A stretch of DNA of 64,000 nucleotides from Puccinia triticina (lineage: Eukaryota; Basidiomycota; Pucciniomycetes; Pucciniales; Pucciniaceae), in contig NC_070574.1 in assembly GCF_026914185.1 (NCBI RefSeq), positions 1,178,501 through 1,242,500 on the forward strand. The letters run 5' to 3'. Every line of letters begins with the position of its first letter. The stretch's first letter is position 1. The notes below the pieces were generated by a model, which searched no databases, was not told the origin of the DNA, and was given only the letters and a program-made list of their open reading frames with translations. The position numbers were made by a program, and so were the translations under genes. This document shows positions 36,061 through 48,095 of the stretch, one piece after another.

Positions 36061-39000
36061 TCAGGTTGATCTCTTACTTGCTCTGTAGTTTCTCAGGTGA
36101 ATAGGTCCATCTGGTATATTACTTTCTGGTAGCCATTCATCTCTATCCGCGGATAAGTTTTTATATCTGACCAAGTAGAGTCTGGTGTCTTTACCTTGTA
36201 TTCTTTCTTTCTTGTCCTTCAAGATTTTATGTACTCTTAACTGTCCTGAGGGTGGAGTTTCTTCTATTGGGACAGGTTGCGGGGGGGGTAATTCTTCTTC
36301 CGGCCTGACTTTGTAAGGTTTGATCAGGCTCACAGGAAAGACAGGATGTTTCCTAGATAGTTCTTCACTAAGAATGACTTCCACTGCGTTTTTACCATGC
36401 AATTGCTTAATGGTGAATGGTCCTATGAATGGAGGCTTAAGTTTTCTGCTACCACCTAAATTATTAAAATTCACCGTGGATAATAGAACTTTTTCTCCAA
36501 TCTTGAACTCCGGTTCCTTATGGCTTTTATCCCATCTTCCTTTGTTATATTCAACAGCATCATCTACACACTTCCTGGCATGTTGGTGAGTTGAGTCCAG
36601 CATCTTTTTGAAGTCAAGAGCGGTAGGGTGCAGATGAGGTAATTTGTCATTAAGATTGTCTTTGGGCATACGTGGGATCCATCCTCTTTCTAGTACATAT
36701 GGAGCTACTTTAGTAGAGGAGTGTTTGCTACTATTGTATGCAATTTCAAGGGCTGGTAATAGGCTTACCCAGTCGTGAGTGTATCCATCATGATTTTTAA
36801 ATTCAAAACCAAAGGAGCAGAATCTGCGCAACATATCCTCCAGAGTCTGGATCATTCTCTCTGCTAATCCATCCGTCTGGGGGTGATAAGCTGTAGAGAA
36901 TGCCAGTTTAGTGCCTAGCATGTCGTGAAGGTTCCTCCAAAATTCTGAAGTGAATTTAGGATCTCTTTCACTAATGATAATCTTTGGAATTCCTACGTCA
37001 GCCATGATTCTATTCCAAAATAGCATAGCTACTTCCATAGCTGTGTCATCTTTGTGATTAGGGATGAATCTGGCCCTCTTGGAAAACCTGTCTACAACAA
37101 CCAGGACTGAGTTGTAAGAATAGGGTCCTCCTGGGGGCAGGCCTGTAACAAAATCCATATTGACTATTTCCCATTTCTCTGTGGGTTCTGCAATTTTCTG
37201 GAGTAATCCAAATCTTTTACCAGTCTGTTTGTTTCCTTTCTGGCACGCATCACAAGATTGGATATAATCATGTACTTGTCCTTTCCAGTCAATCCACCAC
37301 GCAGTTTGTTTGATTCTTTCCACTGTTCTCTCTTCAGAGAAGTGGCCAGAGTTCACATTATCATGGCATTCCTTCAGGATGTCTTTGATTTGATCTTTAT
37401 TACTTAGTACCAAAACACTAGAGTGTTTATGTCTGAAGTAAAGAAGTCCATCTAGCAACGTGAATTTTCCCAGTTTATAGTGTTGGGCTAAATTATCTGG
37501 TAAGCTAGCAATCAGTTCTGGTGGGCTATTGTCATTTCTCAAGATTTCAACCAATTGGAGGAGTTCACTGTTCTCGTCATAGCTTTTCTGGACCAAGTCA
37601 TAGAAAGCATTATCTAAGTCACAGGCATGTATCCCTAAGATTGGAAAAATGTCTTCATCCTCAGGGTCATATGCTGGATTATCTGGGTTATTTGGCAAAG
37701 CCCATCTACTTAGACCATCTGCATTCTTATGTTTGGCTCCTGCTTTATGGATTATAGTCATATGTCCTCTGTACTGTTGTATTGCAATTTGCCATCTAAG
37801 CATATGTCTATTAGGAGTTTTCATATTCATGAGGGTCCTTACAGCGGTACAATCAGTGACTACTACGAAGTTAGACCCCTCCAAGTAGTAATGAAGTTTT
37901 TCTAAGGCCCACACCAGTGCTAGGCATTCCATTTGACTGGCGCCATATCTCTTTTCTGAGTTTTTTATTTGTCTTGATATAAACAGAACAGGTTTTTCAA
38001 CAGGTTTATCATCTATGACAAATTCTTGGTGTAATGCGGCACCCAGACCATCCAAGCAAGCATCAATGTACAATATAAAGGGTTTATTGTAGTCTGGTTG
38101 GGACAGTACGGGGGCAGATGTGACAAGCCTTTTAAGCTCTTCATAATCTTGCACTCTGTCATATGTCATCTCAAAGATGGTGTCATTATTACATAGTGCA
38201 TAAAGACTTTTACTTACATGGGCAAAGCTTGGTACATGTTGGCGGTAATAGCTGCAGAAACCTAGAAATGACATCATTTCTAATTTATTCTGTGGCATAG
38301 AGTTAAGTAAGACAGAAGCTACTCTGTTCTGATCAATGGCTAAGGATAGTCCGGAAACTACACGTCCCAAGGCTTTAAGTTCCCCATATCCAAAGTTACA
38401 CTTTTTAATGGACATCTTTAAACCTGCTTCTATGGCCTTGGACAGCACTAGGTTAATTTTCTCCAAATGAGTTTCCCAATCATCAGAGTAAATTATAATG
38501 TCATCTATGTACACCATCATCCAACTTTGTCTGATGAAGGATCCAAATACAGAGTCCATCATCCTCTGGAAATGTGAGGGCGCATTTTTGATACCAAAGG
38601 GCATTCTTAGGTATTCAAAGATTCCTAGGTGGCAGATAATCCTGAGGTATTTTCTGCTTTCTGGGTCTATAGGGATCTGGTGGAAACCTTTAAGCACATC
38701 CATAGTGGTGATGTACTTAGCTTTGGACAGGTTGTGCAAGGAGTGATCTATGCGGGGAATGGGATAATAGTCAGGTCTAGTGTAATTATTAAGAGCACGG
38801 AAGTCTCCAACCATTCTAGATTTCTCATTATGCCACGCAATTATTACAGGTGTTGTAACTTCAACTTGCTCATTATGTCCTACTTTCCTTAAGACACCTA
38901 ATTCCTGGAGCTCTTTGATGTGAGTTTCAAGAGCTTCTCTGGACTTGGGGCTTGAAGGATAGGGAGGCCTCCGTAGCTGAGGCGGATAAGGTTTGCTCAC

Positions 39001-41256
39001 CGTGAGTTCTAGTTTCATGTCATGACCTTTAATATTACCAATGGGTTCTTCAGTAGTACAAAAGGCTTCTTTGTGCTTGAAACAAGATTTCAGAACATCA
39101 AGTTTTTGATCTTCCGTCAGGATTTCACTAACAGCAGCTTGGGACAAGTACTCTTCTTTAAAAGAGTGTAGTTCCTCTTGATACTTTACGTTATTAGTAT
39201 TAAGCTGGTCCAGGAGCTTAATATTAATATTGCAAATCTGGAACTTTCTTTTCCAGTCTCCACCTATGGTGTAGAATCTGTCTTTACTTTGAAATATGTC
39301 TATTCCATACATGCAGAATGTATCATTACCCAAGATCAAGTAATTACACACAGCATCTTGTAAAACAACAAACTCCACATTTAGTCTAAGGGAGCCCTTG
39401 GAGTGCGGGAAGATTAGTGGCATAACTACTACTCCTACTGGTTTCATAGCAGAATTGCAGCTGCTGAACTTGGCTTTTGGCATGGGGAGCAAGTGATTTC
39501 CCCATTCTGGATAACAATCATCCAAGAAGGTACTACTGACACAGGAGCAGAAGGCGCCTATATCTAGCAGAGCTCTCAACTCTGAGTCACGGAACAAGAC
39601 CGTGGTATAGCTGGTTTTACCCATAGTATAACTCATCCCTGCTTCAGGTTTGTTGGTTAGTAATTTGGCGTCAGAAACATGGCCAACTTTCATAGAAGAG
39701 TCCCATTTTTGAGGTAAATTGGAGTCTCCATGAATGGAATTAATGGACAATTCATCACCAATATCAGCTTGGATTACGTGTATCCTAGGCTGGTCTTCGT
39801 CTGCAGGTTCAGTAGTAACAACCTCAAATTGAGATTGAGTATCTTCTTCACTGTCACAGTCCTCTTCTACTTCCACATTGTTAATCCTTTTGCGTGGATT
39901 AGGACATTCAGGTTTTTTGTGGCCCTTTTCCCCGCAATTGTAGCATTCAGGGATTGCAGTCCTCTTCACAGGGGGATCTCCTGTAGGAGGCTTGGGTGTT
40001 TCAGATTTGGGGAGATCTCTTTTTTCCGGAACACCATTTCTCACGTACTTTTTGTTAAGACCATTCAGTACTACAGTTTCATGCAATATACCTATAAATT
40101 TGGCTAGGTCTACATTCATATCACTGAGTCTGCATCTCATTAAGCTCTCAATTTGTCCTCTACATTGATTAAGTAGTCTATCATTAACTTCTTCTTTAGA
40201 TGGGTTGTTGTACATGCAATCTATCCTCTTTTTCTGGCGCAAGCACCATTCTGTGGCAGCTTCTTTGGTTGGGTCAAAGTAGTCTGTTTCAAAAGCTTGG
40301 CGCTTTTCAGTTCTCCAGATTCTGGTTCCCCATTCCTCTTTGATAAGCTCTTTCCATGCCTTCCAGCTTTGTTCACCTACCTCTTCTCCTTTGGTGATAA
40401 ACCAATCTGCCGCCACACCCTCAAAGAGTCTAGGCATCCTGGAAATAACAGCTTCCTCATCTGCGCGGTAGGATCTTAACATATGATCAATGGTCCTGAT
40501 AAAGTTCATATGATCATACTCTCCTTTGCCGTCAAACTTGGGCCAATCTTTGATTGGAGGCATTAACTTATTTATCTCAACCATGTCAAGGGTTCTGTAA
40601 GGAGTGTTCTGGCGTGGATTATTATTCTGGGGAGGAACAGAGTTACGCATAAAGGGGTTGTTATGTCTGGGAACCTCTGCTTGAGGAGTGTAGTGTGGTT
40701 CACACTGTTGTTTTCTCTCTTGATAAGCTTGGCTGCCATATGAGGCATTTTTGCCACGCTCCTGGGCCACTGGGGGAGGAGACTGATTATCACTAAGATA
40801 ATTATTGGCACCCTTCAGATGTGGAGGAATGTCTCTCTGAGTACCATCACTGCATCTCAACTCAGGTACGGGAGCGTAATTTTCCGCAATATGGGGAATA
40901 TTACGAGGGGTTTGGACTTTGATGTCAGATGTTGATTTCAAATTCTTGATTTCCGCAGAAAGCGTAGAAATCTGAGACGTAAAATTCTCAGTGAGAGCCT
41001 GAATTTTCCCATCCATGTTAGCATTGAGCTGTAAGATTAATTCCTTAATCTCAAAGTTCTCTGCTTTTTGTTTGGCAAAGTGTTCCTTTTCCAATCTGGT
41101 CACTATCTGATCAGCGGTAGAATTGAGCACGGCAGCAGAATTCCTGGAGTACTGTAAGATCTCAGACACATCATACTTAGTGTCATGGGTGGTATTTTTG
41201 AGGCTCTCACAATCTTTTCCAATCTCAACAATAAGCTCACAATGCTTATTTGGCAA
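36061..41256 (-). CDS. gag-pol: Ty3/gypsy gag-pol polyprotein with chromodomain
   Basis: About 1731 codons open without a stop. Domains in order: N-terminal coiled coil; retrotransposon gag ([20 protein letters not shown]); CCHC zinc knuckle ([14 protein letters not shown]); aspartic protease with DIG in place of the usual D-S/T-G ([10 protein letters not shown]). Reverse transcriptase follows with [13 protein letters not shown], then RNase H ([14 protein letters not shown]). The integrase has an H2C2 zinc domain, [14 protein letters not shown] and [21 protein letters not shown]-type module ([12 protein letters not shown]) and a C-terminal chromodomain ([20 protein letters not shown]) close the protein. 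The 41256 codon is TTG. No ATG precedes the coiled coil in this frame after the upstream stop, so expression probably needs splicing or recoding from upstream. It looks intact and possibly active. Confidence 0.92.
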   Translation of the reverse strand: MPNKHCELIVEIGKDCESLKNTTHDTKYDVSEILQYSRNSAAVLNSTADQIVTRLEKEHFAKQKAENFEIKELILQLNANMDGKIQALTENFTSQISTLSAEIKNLKSTSDIKVQTPRNIPHIAENYAPVPELRCSDGTQRDIPPHLKGANNYLSDNQSPPPVAQERGKNASYGSQAYQERKQQCEPHYTPQAEVPRHNNPFMRNSVPPQNNNPRQNTPYRTLDMVEINKLMPPIKDWPKFDGKGEYDHMNFIRTIDHMLRSYRADEEAVISRMPRLFEGVAADWFITKGEEVGEQSWKAWKELIKEEWGTRIWRTEKRQAFETDYFDPTKEAATEWCLRQKKRIDCMYNNPSKEEVNDRLLNQCRGQIESLMRCRLSDMNVDLAKFIGILHETVVLNGLNKKYVRNGVPEKRDLPKSETPKPPTGDPPVKRTAIPECYNCGEKGHKKPECPNPRKRINNVEVEEDCDSEEDTQSQFEVVTTEPADEDQPRIHVIQADIGDELSINSIHGDSNLPQKWDSSMKVGHVSDAKLLTNKPEAGMSYTMGKTSYTTVLFRDSELRALLDIGAFCSCVSSTFLDDCYPEWGNHLLPMPKAKFSSCNSAMKPVGVVVMPLIFPHSKGSLRLNVEFVVLQDAVCNYLILGNDTFCMYGIDIFQSKDRFYTIGGDWKRKFQICNINIKLLDQLNTNNVKYQEELHSFKEEYLSQAAVSEILTEDQKLDVLKSCFKHKEAFCTTEEPIGNIKGHDMKLELTVSKPYPPQLRRPPYPSSPKSREALETHIKELQELGVLRKVGHNEQVEVTTPVIIAWHNEKSRMVGDFRALNNYTRPDYYPIPRIDHSLHNLSKAKYITTMDVLKGFHQIPIDPESRKYLRIICHLGIFEYLRMPFGIKNAPSHFQRMMDSVFGSFIRQSWMMVYIDDIIIYSDDWETHLEKINLVLSKAIEAGLKMSIKKCNFGYGELKALGRVVSGLSLAIDQNRVASVLLNSMPQNKLEMMSFLGFCSYYRQHVPSFAHVSKSLYALCNNDTIFEMTYDRVQDYEELKRLVTSAPVLSQPDYNKPFILYIDACLDGLGAALHQEFVIDDKPVEKPVLFISRQIKNSEKRYGASQMECLALVWALEKLHYYLEGSNFVVVTDCTAVRTLMNMKTPNRHMLRWQIAIQQYRGHMTIIHKAGAKHKNADGLSRWALPNNPDNPAYDPEDEDIFPILGIHACDLDNAFYDLVQKSYDENSELLQLVEILRNDNSPPELIASLPDNLAQHYKLGKFTLLDGLLYFRHKHSSVLVLSNKDQIKDILKECHDNVNSGHFSEERTVERIKQTAWWIDWKGQVHDYIQSCDACQKGNKQTGKRFGLLQKIAEPTEKWEIVNMDFVTGLPPGGPYSYNSVLVVVDRFSKRARFIPNHKDDTAMEVAMLFWNRIMADVGIPKIIISERDPKFTSEFWRNLHDMLGTKLAFSTAYHPQTDGLAERMIQTLEDMLRRFCSFGFEFKNHDGYTHDWVSLLPALEIAYNSSKHSSTKVAPYVLERGWIPRMPKDNLNDKLPHLHPTALDFKKMLDSTHQHARKCVDDAVEYNKGRWDKSHKEPEFKIGEKVLLSTVNFNNLGGSRKLKPPFIGPFTIKQLHGKNAVEVILSEELSRKHPVFPVSLIKPYKVRPEEELPPPQPVPIEETPPSGQLRVHKILKDKKERIQGKDTRLYLVRYKNLSADRDEWLPESNIPDGPIHLRNYRASKRST

Positions 41257-41325
41257 CTCAAGGGGCAGTGGCCTCTCCAGTTTTTGGAGGACAGATAAAG
41301 TTCTCGAGTTAACAGCTTCTTTAAT

Positions 41326-42150
41326 TTATTTTAAGCTGTTATCAATACTATTTACAATAGATTTTAAATTGGTTTCGCTATTATGATCTAAAGTGGAAAG
41401 GTTGACGTTGATAGCGTCGAGGGAGTCAAAAAGAGAAGTGAGTATACCAAGATCTAATCGATGTTCTTGTAGAGATTCGCTGCGATTTGAAGGAGGTCGG
41501 TCGTTCTCTTCCACCGAGCCGGGTCGTCGAAGTTGATCGAACTCGAGCTCGAACTGCGATTCTTGCCGCCTTCTATCTTCTTGAATTTCATCACCGTCTT
41601 CTTCGGCGGGGCTGGGAAGTGGAAGTTTTTCGCTTCCCAGGGGTTCCAGCCCTTGACGAGGGCCTCGATTTCGTGGTTCTCCATGAGTTTCTGGAGGGCC
41701 TTCTGGGATTCTTGAGCCGTAGTGAGCAAAGCTCGCAGCCCGGCTGTCGCTCCGTCGTTCGCGATCGCTAGGTACTGCTTCCAAGTACTCACGTGCTCTC
41801 TGGCCCAGAGTTCGATCTGCTCCTCCTTCGAAAGGGTCTTGATTTCGGGAGTGATAGGGCGTGTACGGGTAGGAACCGATAAGCTGGGGGAAAGCTCGTC
41901 GATCTCGTCGATCTCCATAGCGGACTCGTTCGGCTCGGTCGGACGAGGGCCGTCCTTGGATTGAGGAGGGGTGTCGGATGGAGCCGGGGTGGAAGCCGGG
42001 GTAGCGGGCATCGGATCCTTGCGGGCGATCGTGGTCACCTGCATATTCTTGACCCGATCTTGTAGCTCCTTTGCCGCCGCGAGCTCGCGTTGGAGGCGGG
42101 AGTGGGCCTCGTAGTTCGGGACGAGTTGACCTAGTTTTGTTGTTGACCAT
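41326..42150 (-). other. Second long open frame overlapping the accessory ORF of the gypsy element
   Basis: A 274-codon frame, Arg/Pro/Ser-rich over most of its length, overlaps exon 3 of the accessory ORF in another frame. Its last 45 codons (GILTSLFDSLDAINVNLSTL onward) lie beyond the accessory stop. They resemble the start of the coiled coil of gag, so that part may be coding. The upstream part is more likely a GC-driven shadow. Confidence 0.35.
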
Positions 42151-42650
42151 TGTCAGCTACTGTACTTGGTTTGAGGAGAGGTTTGGTTTTTTTTTTTTTG
42201 AAAGGGAAGGTTGGAACTTACTAGTGGTAGTCTTGTCAGCGGTTGAAGCTGTCGGGGCGGGAGTCGGGTTATCGACAGTAGTCTCGGCGGCTATGCTAGC
42301 AGACACTGTAGGGTAGATGAGATTAGATGGTGAGATCAGCTTCGAGTAAATAAGTTGATCGGGAGAATTGAGAGCTGTAGAAAAAAGGAACTTACTTTTG
42401 GCGCGGTATTCGGCGTCGTAGAAAGCTTTCTTTTTAGCTTTGGCTGCTCGGCGGTAGCGTTGGATCTTGAGGAGGGTATCAAGATCCTCTTCTTCGCGAA
42501 TATGGGCGTGGTAGGCGGCGAGGATGATTTGTTCCTCGGGGGTGAGCTGTTCCCACGGGGTGGGTTGGTAGTCGCGGAGTGCGGCTTCTTTGCGCAGGCG
42601 CAGCAATTTCAGGTAATACTGAATTAATTCGGCGTTTTCCTGTAAATTCA
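41454..42650 (-). CDS. Spliced accessory ORF of the gypsy element
   Basis: Read as three exons: 42650-42396, 42305-42222 and 42130-41454. Both introns have GTAAGTTCC donors and AG acceptors, both phase 1, and the joined frame stays open for about 338 codons. A CAG at 42653-42651 suggests a further 5' exon in the leader. Exon 1 is helical and basic (YYLKLLRLRKEAALRDYQ). Exon 3 is Pro/Thr-rich, then helical (WKQYLAIANDGATAGLRALL) and ends LLQIAANLYKNID. The exon 3 region is distinctly GC-rich against the AT-rich element. I recognise no domain; an upstream Gag-like or regulatory role is conceivable. Confidence 0.55.
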
Positions 42651-42984
42651 CTGGAAAAAAACACGCTACAAAAGTCAGAAATTAGACTTAAAATTTTGTT
42701 TATATATTTTTGTAATTTTAGTTGAATTTTTGACGAAGAAAATGACTAACTTGGATGAATTTTTAGGGTTTTTGGTTTGGTTTTGGCGTAGAAGGTAGAA
42801 AAAAAGGTGATTTTTTGTCAGTTTTAATGTTTTTAAAGGCGTAAAAAATTCAGAGAGTAGTGAAAATATTTTTAGGTATTTTTTAGAGTATATTTTGGAA
42901 ATTTTTGACGTAAAAAATTTAAGATTTATAAGGGCTCTTTCTTTCAAATGAATTTGAAGGAAATCTCCCGGCCAGACCCCCAAT

Positions 42985-44649
42985 TGTCAGCCTACGTGAT
43001 GCCAAGGATATTATCCTTCTAGCTACACGTGGTGCAAAGCAAAAGATTAGAGTTATAAAACTCTAAGACAAGGTTATAAGGGTTAATTCCAACGTAATTG
43101 TTGGGAATTATGGCGTAAGAATAAGGCAATTTGGGCCAATTTGGGCCAATTTGACGTAATAAAATGAATATAATTAATTTTAAAGAGGGGCCTGATAAAT
43201 CAGGGGTGTTTAATCCCTCTAGAATGAAGAACTGGGGCCTGTAAACAGGTGTGGTTTAAATCCCAGAAAGAAATGGCAGAGAATCTCAAGAGAAGGGGCT
43301 TAAACTTACTAGTGTAAGACCCTAGAGGCACTTGAGGTTCTTCAGGCGTGAAGTTGGGCAGTTGGAGGCGCTCAGAGGAGGTAATCTTGAGGGCAGGGTG
43401 GTTACTGGGCAGCTTCAGGGCGGAAATTGGGGCTAAAAATCACGAAAGTAGGTATTTTACCTGGCAAATCACAGGCTAATGAGGCTGTTGAAGGCGGGTA
43501 AAATTCTAATAGGTAATGTAAAGCTGGGGAATCTCCTTTTGGGCGGAGAAAGGGCCCTTTATATAGCCTAGGCAGGCCTCCAGGGGCGCCCAGGGGACAT
43601 GGGGACACTTGTGGGCGCATTCTGAGGCAATTTGGTTGCGCTAGAAGGCGCTGTGGGTCGTGGAACCTTGGGGCTTGGATACAAGGGTTGCCAAGGACCT
43701 TTTACAGAGGTTCTGCGTGATTTTACACGTGCCTTACACGTCATGGGGGCTGGTTTGGGGGTTCTGTGACGCTCATTTCCGTGAAAATGTGCCACAGAAG
43801 GTACTAGAACTGGCTTCTGTGTACTAGTACACGTGTAAGCAGTGCTTTATACATGTTCTGGAGGCGCTTATTGATTGCTCCAGTTCATTTGACCCCTTCT
43901 ACATATTTACTACAGTTGTAATTTACGTGTAGTGAGGCTTGGGAGAAGCTGGGGCGCTTTCTAGTGTCTCCTGTGCACGCTGCAAGAGCTCTTTTCAGTC
44001 TAGAATGTTTTTATATTGAATGACGTGGTAATTACATCTTGTTTGGTGATTAATTACATGTGTACAAGCCCTATAACACATGTAATATTGTTATTGGGGC
44101 GTATTCTGGTCCATTCTTACTTATTGGTAACCTGAGCGCTTTGGTTGCGGGCTAGTTTATGCATTATGCATATATTTACACTAGGAGCGCGGGCTTGAGC
44201 TCTAGGCAACAAAGCACGCGGGCTTGGGTGCGCCACGCAACAAATAAAGCTATCTTTTGAACTGTACACAACACCTCAGTTACGTCACTGAAAATGGTTG
44301 TAAATATATGTACTTATATATATATGTGCATACAAGTGCATCCACGCGGGGCGTGATGCACTTGCGTAAACTTTGAAGTTAGTTTACACAAGGAAGGGAT
44401 AATAATTAAGGGTACATGTAAGTGAGGTACCCTAGGTTATTTTACCCGTAGAATCAGAATCTTTCTTAATATTTTACTTATTAATTACACAAAGCTAAGT
44501 AATTAATTATTTATAAGTGTTTTTAATGTTTTTTGCGTAGTTTTACATATGTAAGAGTAATAATGTCTCTTTCATATGTAAAACTACTTTTCATATTTTA
44601 TTTGTATATTTTTATGTCACGGTGGCTCTGCCATAGTAGCCAGCTGACA
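42985..44649 (-). repeat. 5' LTR of gypsy element 3
   Basis: 1665 bp. On the minus strand the LTR ends at 42985 and is followed after two bases by TGGGGGTCTGGCCGGGAG, the likely primer-binding site. Confidence 0.92.
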
Positions 44650-46960
44650 TGGTTCATCGGCCGGATTCTCTAAAACTCAAACCTCGTGGTGTGGAGTTAC
44701 AGTTCCTTGGGTTTGAACCTTTCTCAGATGCTACTCGATTCTATGATCCACTCGTGCACCGTGTTGTCATCAGCAGGGACTATGTTGTTCCATCGTTTAC
44801 GGTTTCTTCAAAGTCGGTGTCATTGACAAAAGATCTAAAGTCGCTTCCACGAATCATTACGGAATCAGAAAGTAAACTCCCTAGGCTGGTGACTCGGTTA
44901 CCTGGAAAGTATAAAGCGTCCAAATCTTCTAACTCTGAAACTCAAAGTGTACGAGAATCTTCGAAATCTTCAACTCAATCTAGCTCGAGTGATGAGTCTG
45001 AGGATGATTCAAGTGATGACGAGGATGATGACAAGGTTGTTGGTGATTTAGCAAATGAAAAGTTGCCGTCTGAGACCGATGATGATTCAGATGTATCCAA
45101 AGAAACTAAGGCTAGGTGGATGTATCGCCGCCAACAGGTTCAAAATGAAAAGTCTATGTCTACTATTCATACTGGTGATATGCTTCGTCCGAATAACATC
45201 AATAACACGTCGAGTGATATTCCAAATCAAGGTCGTCAGTTTAAGTTGTCGGAGGATCAATTAAAACGTCTGAAACCAAGTTGGGAGTGGCCGGATCAAC
45301 GACCGGCAAAAGAGATTTGTGGTAATGTCGATCCAGCAAACATTCTGTCAACAAAACGCCGTCTGCCGCGTTTGGTATCATGATCCGGCATTGACTAGCA
45401 ACCGGATGTAGTGAATCTTGTTCAAGAAGTGACGATGACGGAGGCGTTGAATAGTCCAAAAGAAAAGCCTCTCTGGATCGAAGCTATGACGAATGAACAT
45501 GCGTCGCAGTTGGCGCATATCACTGGGGATCTGGTTCCGCCACCTAAGGGCGAAAAAATTATTGGCGGCATGTGGGTTCTTTGCCGGAAATTGAACGAGG
45601 CAAATGAGGTCATCCGATACAAGGCGCGCTGGGTCGGATTTGGAAATCACCAGGAGAAGGATAAACACTATTTTCTGACATATGCGTCGGTTGGTCGGGT
45701 CGAAACATTCAAATTGTTACTGTCAATTGCGGTCACGTACAAATGGCAGGTGTTTCAATTTGACGTGGAAACCGCGTTTCTTCACGGTGAAATGGATGCA
45801 GATGTTTACGTTCGACAAGTCTCCGGTTTTGAGGTGAAAGGGAAAGAAAATTGGGTTTGGAAGCTAAACAAGTCATTGTACGGTATGAAGCAGGTGCCAA
45901 GAATGTGGAAGAATCACCTTACGACCACGTTGAAATATCTTGGACTCACTCCATCAATCATGGACGATGCACTGTTTTTCAACGCTGATCGGACTTTATT
46001 TCTCCATATTTATGTGGATGATGGCCTAATTGTAGGTCAAGACAGATCTAAAATCCTCTCTTTCTTATCCGAGCTTGAAAAAGCGTATAAAATCAAAGTC
46101 AAAGAAAACCAAATCAACATCTGGGATATACTTTGGAATGGAAGACTAACTCGGTTCTTCTTCATCATCAGGCTTACGCGGAGAAGATTCTTCGTGCGTT
46201 TAACATGGAAGGTGCGAATTATGTGCGCACGCCGTTGCCTACGAATGCATTACATCAGGTTGAGCTTGAGTCAAGTCCGTTTGACGCGTCTGTCATGCAG
46301 AAGGCAATGGGGTATATAAATTATCTTGCTATTCATACTCGCCCAGACATTGCATTTGCAACTAATTTGCTTTCAAGATACTCGTCAAAGCCTACTCAAC
46401 ATCATTGGAGTCTTGCCAAACATTTGTTACGATACATCAAGGGTACAAAGAGTTTGGGAATTGAAATAAAAGCTGGTGGACCTCCTCGTGAACTTGTTGG
46501 GTATGCGGATGCGGACTATGCAATGTCGAATCCGGATAAGAAATCAACGACCGGTTATGCAGTTACGTTTCAAGGAAATCTAATTTGTTGGAAATCTAAG
46601 AAGCAAACTGTTGTTGCTCAATCAACTACGGAGGCTGAATTTATTGCTATCAACGTGTGCGCGAAACAAGTTCGATGGATGAAGAACCTTCTAGTCGACA
46701 TGAAGATTCCTGTCGGAGTTCCGAGTATCAAGAATGACAATTCGGGCGCAGTGATTATCAGTAAAGAATTACGTCTGTCTGAAAACTCAAAGCATATCAA
46801 GATTTGGTACCAATACTTGCGTGATATTGTAGCTCGAAATCAACTCAATATTGAAGACATTTCGACAAATGATATGATTGCTGACATATTAACAAAACTG
46901 TTGGGTTTCGTGAAAGTCTCAATAGCGGTGAAGCAATTGAATCTGGTGTCATCAAATTAA
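44650..46960 (+). pseudogene. pol: copia element 1 integrase C-terminus, RT and RNase H, broken
   Basis: Resumes the element 1 frame after the TGGTT copy with HRPDSLKLKPRGVELQFLG. Stops TGA (45381-45383) and TAG (45396-45398) lie in a linker. RT then reads FDVETAFLHGEMDADVYV, LNKSLYGMK and YVDDGLIVGQ. A one-base frameshift lies near 46110-46133, where element 2 reads RPSQHLGYTLEWK. The rest continues in the next frame through RNase H (GYADADYAMS, STTEAEFIAI) to a stop at 46960, eight bases before the 3' LTR. The polypurine tract AAGGAGGAG lies at the junction. Confidence 0.88.
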
Positions 46961-46967
46961 GGAGGAG

Positions 46968-47399
46968 TGTTGAGTGTAATTTGATGAAAACTAGTTTTGC
47001 ATATTCAATTTCATGTGTACACGTGGAGAGTACAACTTGAAGTTCAAGCGCTCTGTGAAAATCTTTTTTCTCGCCTTCTTGGTTTCCGTTTTACCATCGA
47101 GTCACTTTTGGGACGTTCTCACGCTTCAATCCCTCAAGACTCAAGAAGGCCGAATTAAAGGAGAATCATCGTTCAGATCCAGAATCTGAAGACAGTAGCG
47201 TTTCAGGAGGAGTTTAATCAGAACATACAGTTGGAGTCTCAGCTTTTGTTGTTTCTAGTTGTTGTCTTGTTATCAAAGTTCTCGTCATCGTTGTGTTCAG
47301 TTTCTCAGTAAAGATAACTTCTTTATCCTTCTACAAAATACTACTACTGGCTGAAAATAAAAATACAATTTGCAACAAAGAGTTTGATTAAATACCACA
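46968..47399 (+). repeat. 3' LTR of copia element 1
   Basis: 432 bp, partner of 25891-26322; followed by the CTCAT duplication at 47400-47404. Confidence 0.92.
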
Positions 47400-47404
47400 C
47401 TCAT

Positions 47405-48095
47405 GTGACCCAATTCGAGGTGGACCGCCAGCGGGACGCAGTCTACTGGAGCAGGTGCAGGTGCGAAACGGGCTTATAATTGCGCGATGGACGCTGAACT
47501 GACATCCTCTTATTCAGGATCATGTCAGAATGCAATCAAACGAGTTTAAACAAGATTACCTGCCCGCCGGGTATATGGATAGAGACCCGGCAGCAGTAGC
47601 GAGCGTCAATTCCGAGTTGCGTGATAGGTTGAAACACGAGCGCGGTGCAATGCGCAATTTGGTAAGTAGTTTCCGTGCGTCGCGTGTGTAGCAATCAATG
47701 GGGGCTCACTCGTTGTGGCATTTTCCAGTTGCTGAGCATGGTTCACAGCCCTTTGGGCGAACCGTTGACACACCCAGTTCCCACCTTGACCAACTTGATT
47801 ATTGATGTAAGTTAAGGCTACTATCAACCGGGCGAAAAAAGCGGGCATGTCCTAACCTTTCCTAACTGATTGCTTGTTTTGATATGTACTACAGATGCAA
47901 TCTCGGATGTTGCCTAACTCCGAGGGAGACCTTCACACCGACACTCGGGTCAGGGCGCGCATTGCTTATCTGAGGATTCAGACGATTTGTCACTATGCCC
48001 GTTGGGTGCCGGGGGATATTAATCGGCAGTGGGCTTTAATTGACAAGCAACTACAGGAGCTCCGAGGACGGTGCGGTTCTTACAGGCAAGCGTGA
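47405..48095 (+). pseudogene. Three-prime half of the interrupted eight-exon gene
   Basis: The rest of exon 5 is 47405-47454. Exons 6-8 are 47518-47661, 47729-47806 and 47895-48095. All introns are phase 0 with GTGCAG, GTAAGT and GTAAGT donors and CAG acceptors. Coding content includes EFKQDYLPAGYMDRDPAAVA, LLSMVHSPLGEPLTHPVPTL and ICHYARWVPGDINRQWALID. The last exon ends GRCGSYRQA before TGA at 48093-48095. A GC-AG intron starting at the GCAAGC there could instead extend the protein to a stop at 48341; that exon would be acidic (SWLDVENIRPPTDLEVMAK). No stop or frameshift is seen in these exons, so the gene was intact until the insertion. The detached 3' half lacks its own promoter. Confidence 0.7.

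Larger units (their letters stand above)
34332..44649 (-). mobile_element. Ty3/gypsy chromovirus (element 3), nested in element 1
   Basis: 10,318 bp in reverse orientation, flanked by TGGTT duplications. LTRs of 1665 bp differ by about one base, so it is the youngest insertion in the cluster by this measure. It carries a spliced accessory ORF upstream and a long uninterrupted gag-pol frame. Confidence 0.94.
25891..47399 (+). mobile_element. Ty1/copia element 1 (host of two nested elements)
   Basis: Bounded by two 432-bp LTRs (25891-26322 and 46968-47399) and a CTCAT duplication. Without its two nested insertions it is about 5.37 kb. Gene order gag-protease-integrase-RT-RNase H is the copia order. 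It is not autonomous: stops in gag (26442-26444, 27012-27014) and between integrase and RT (45381-45383 and 45396-45398), a frameshift near 46110-46133, and two large insertions interrupt it. Confidence 0.93.
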
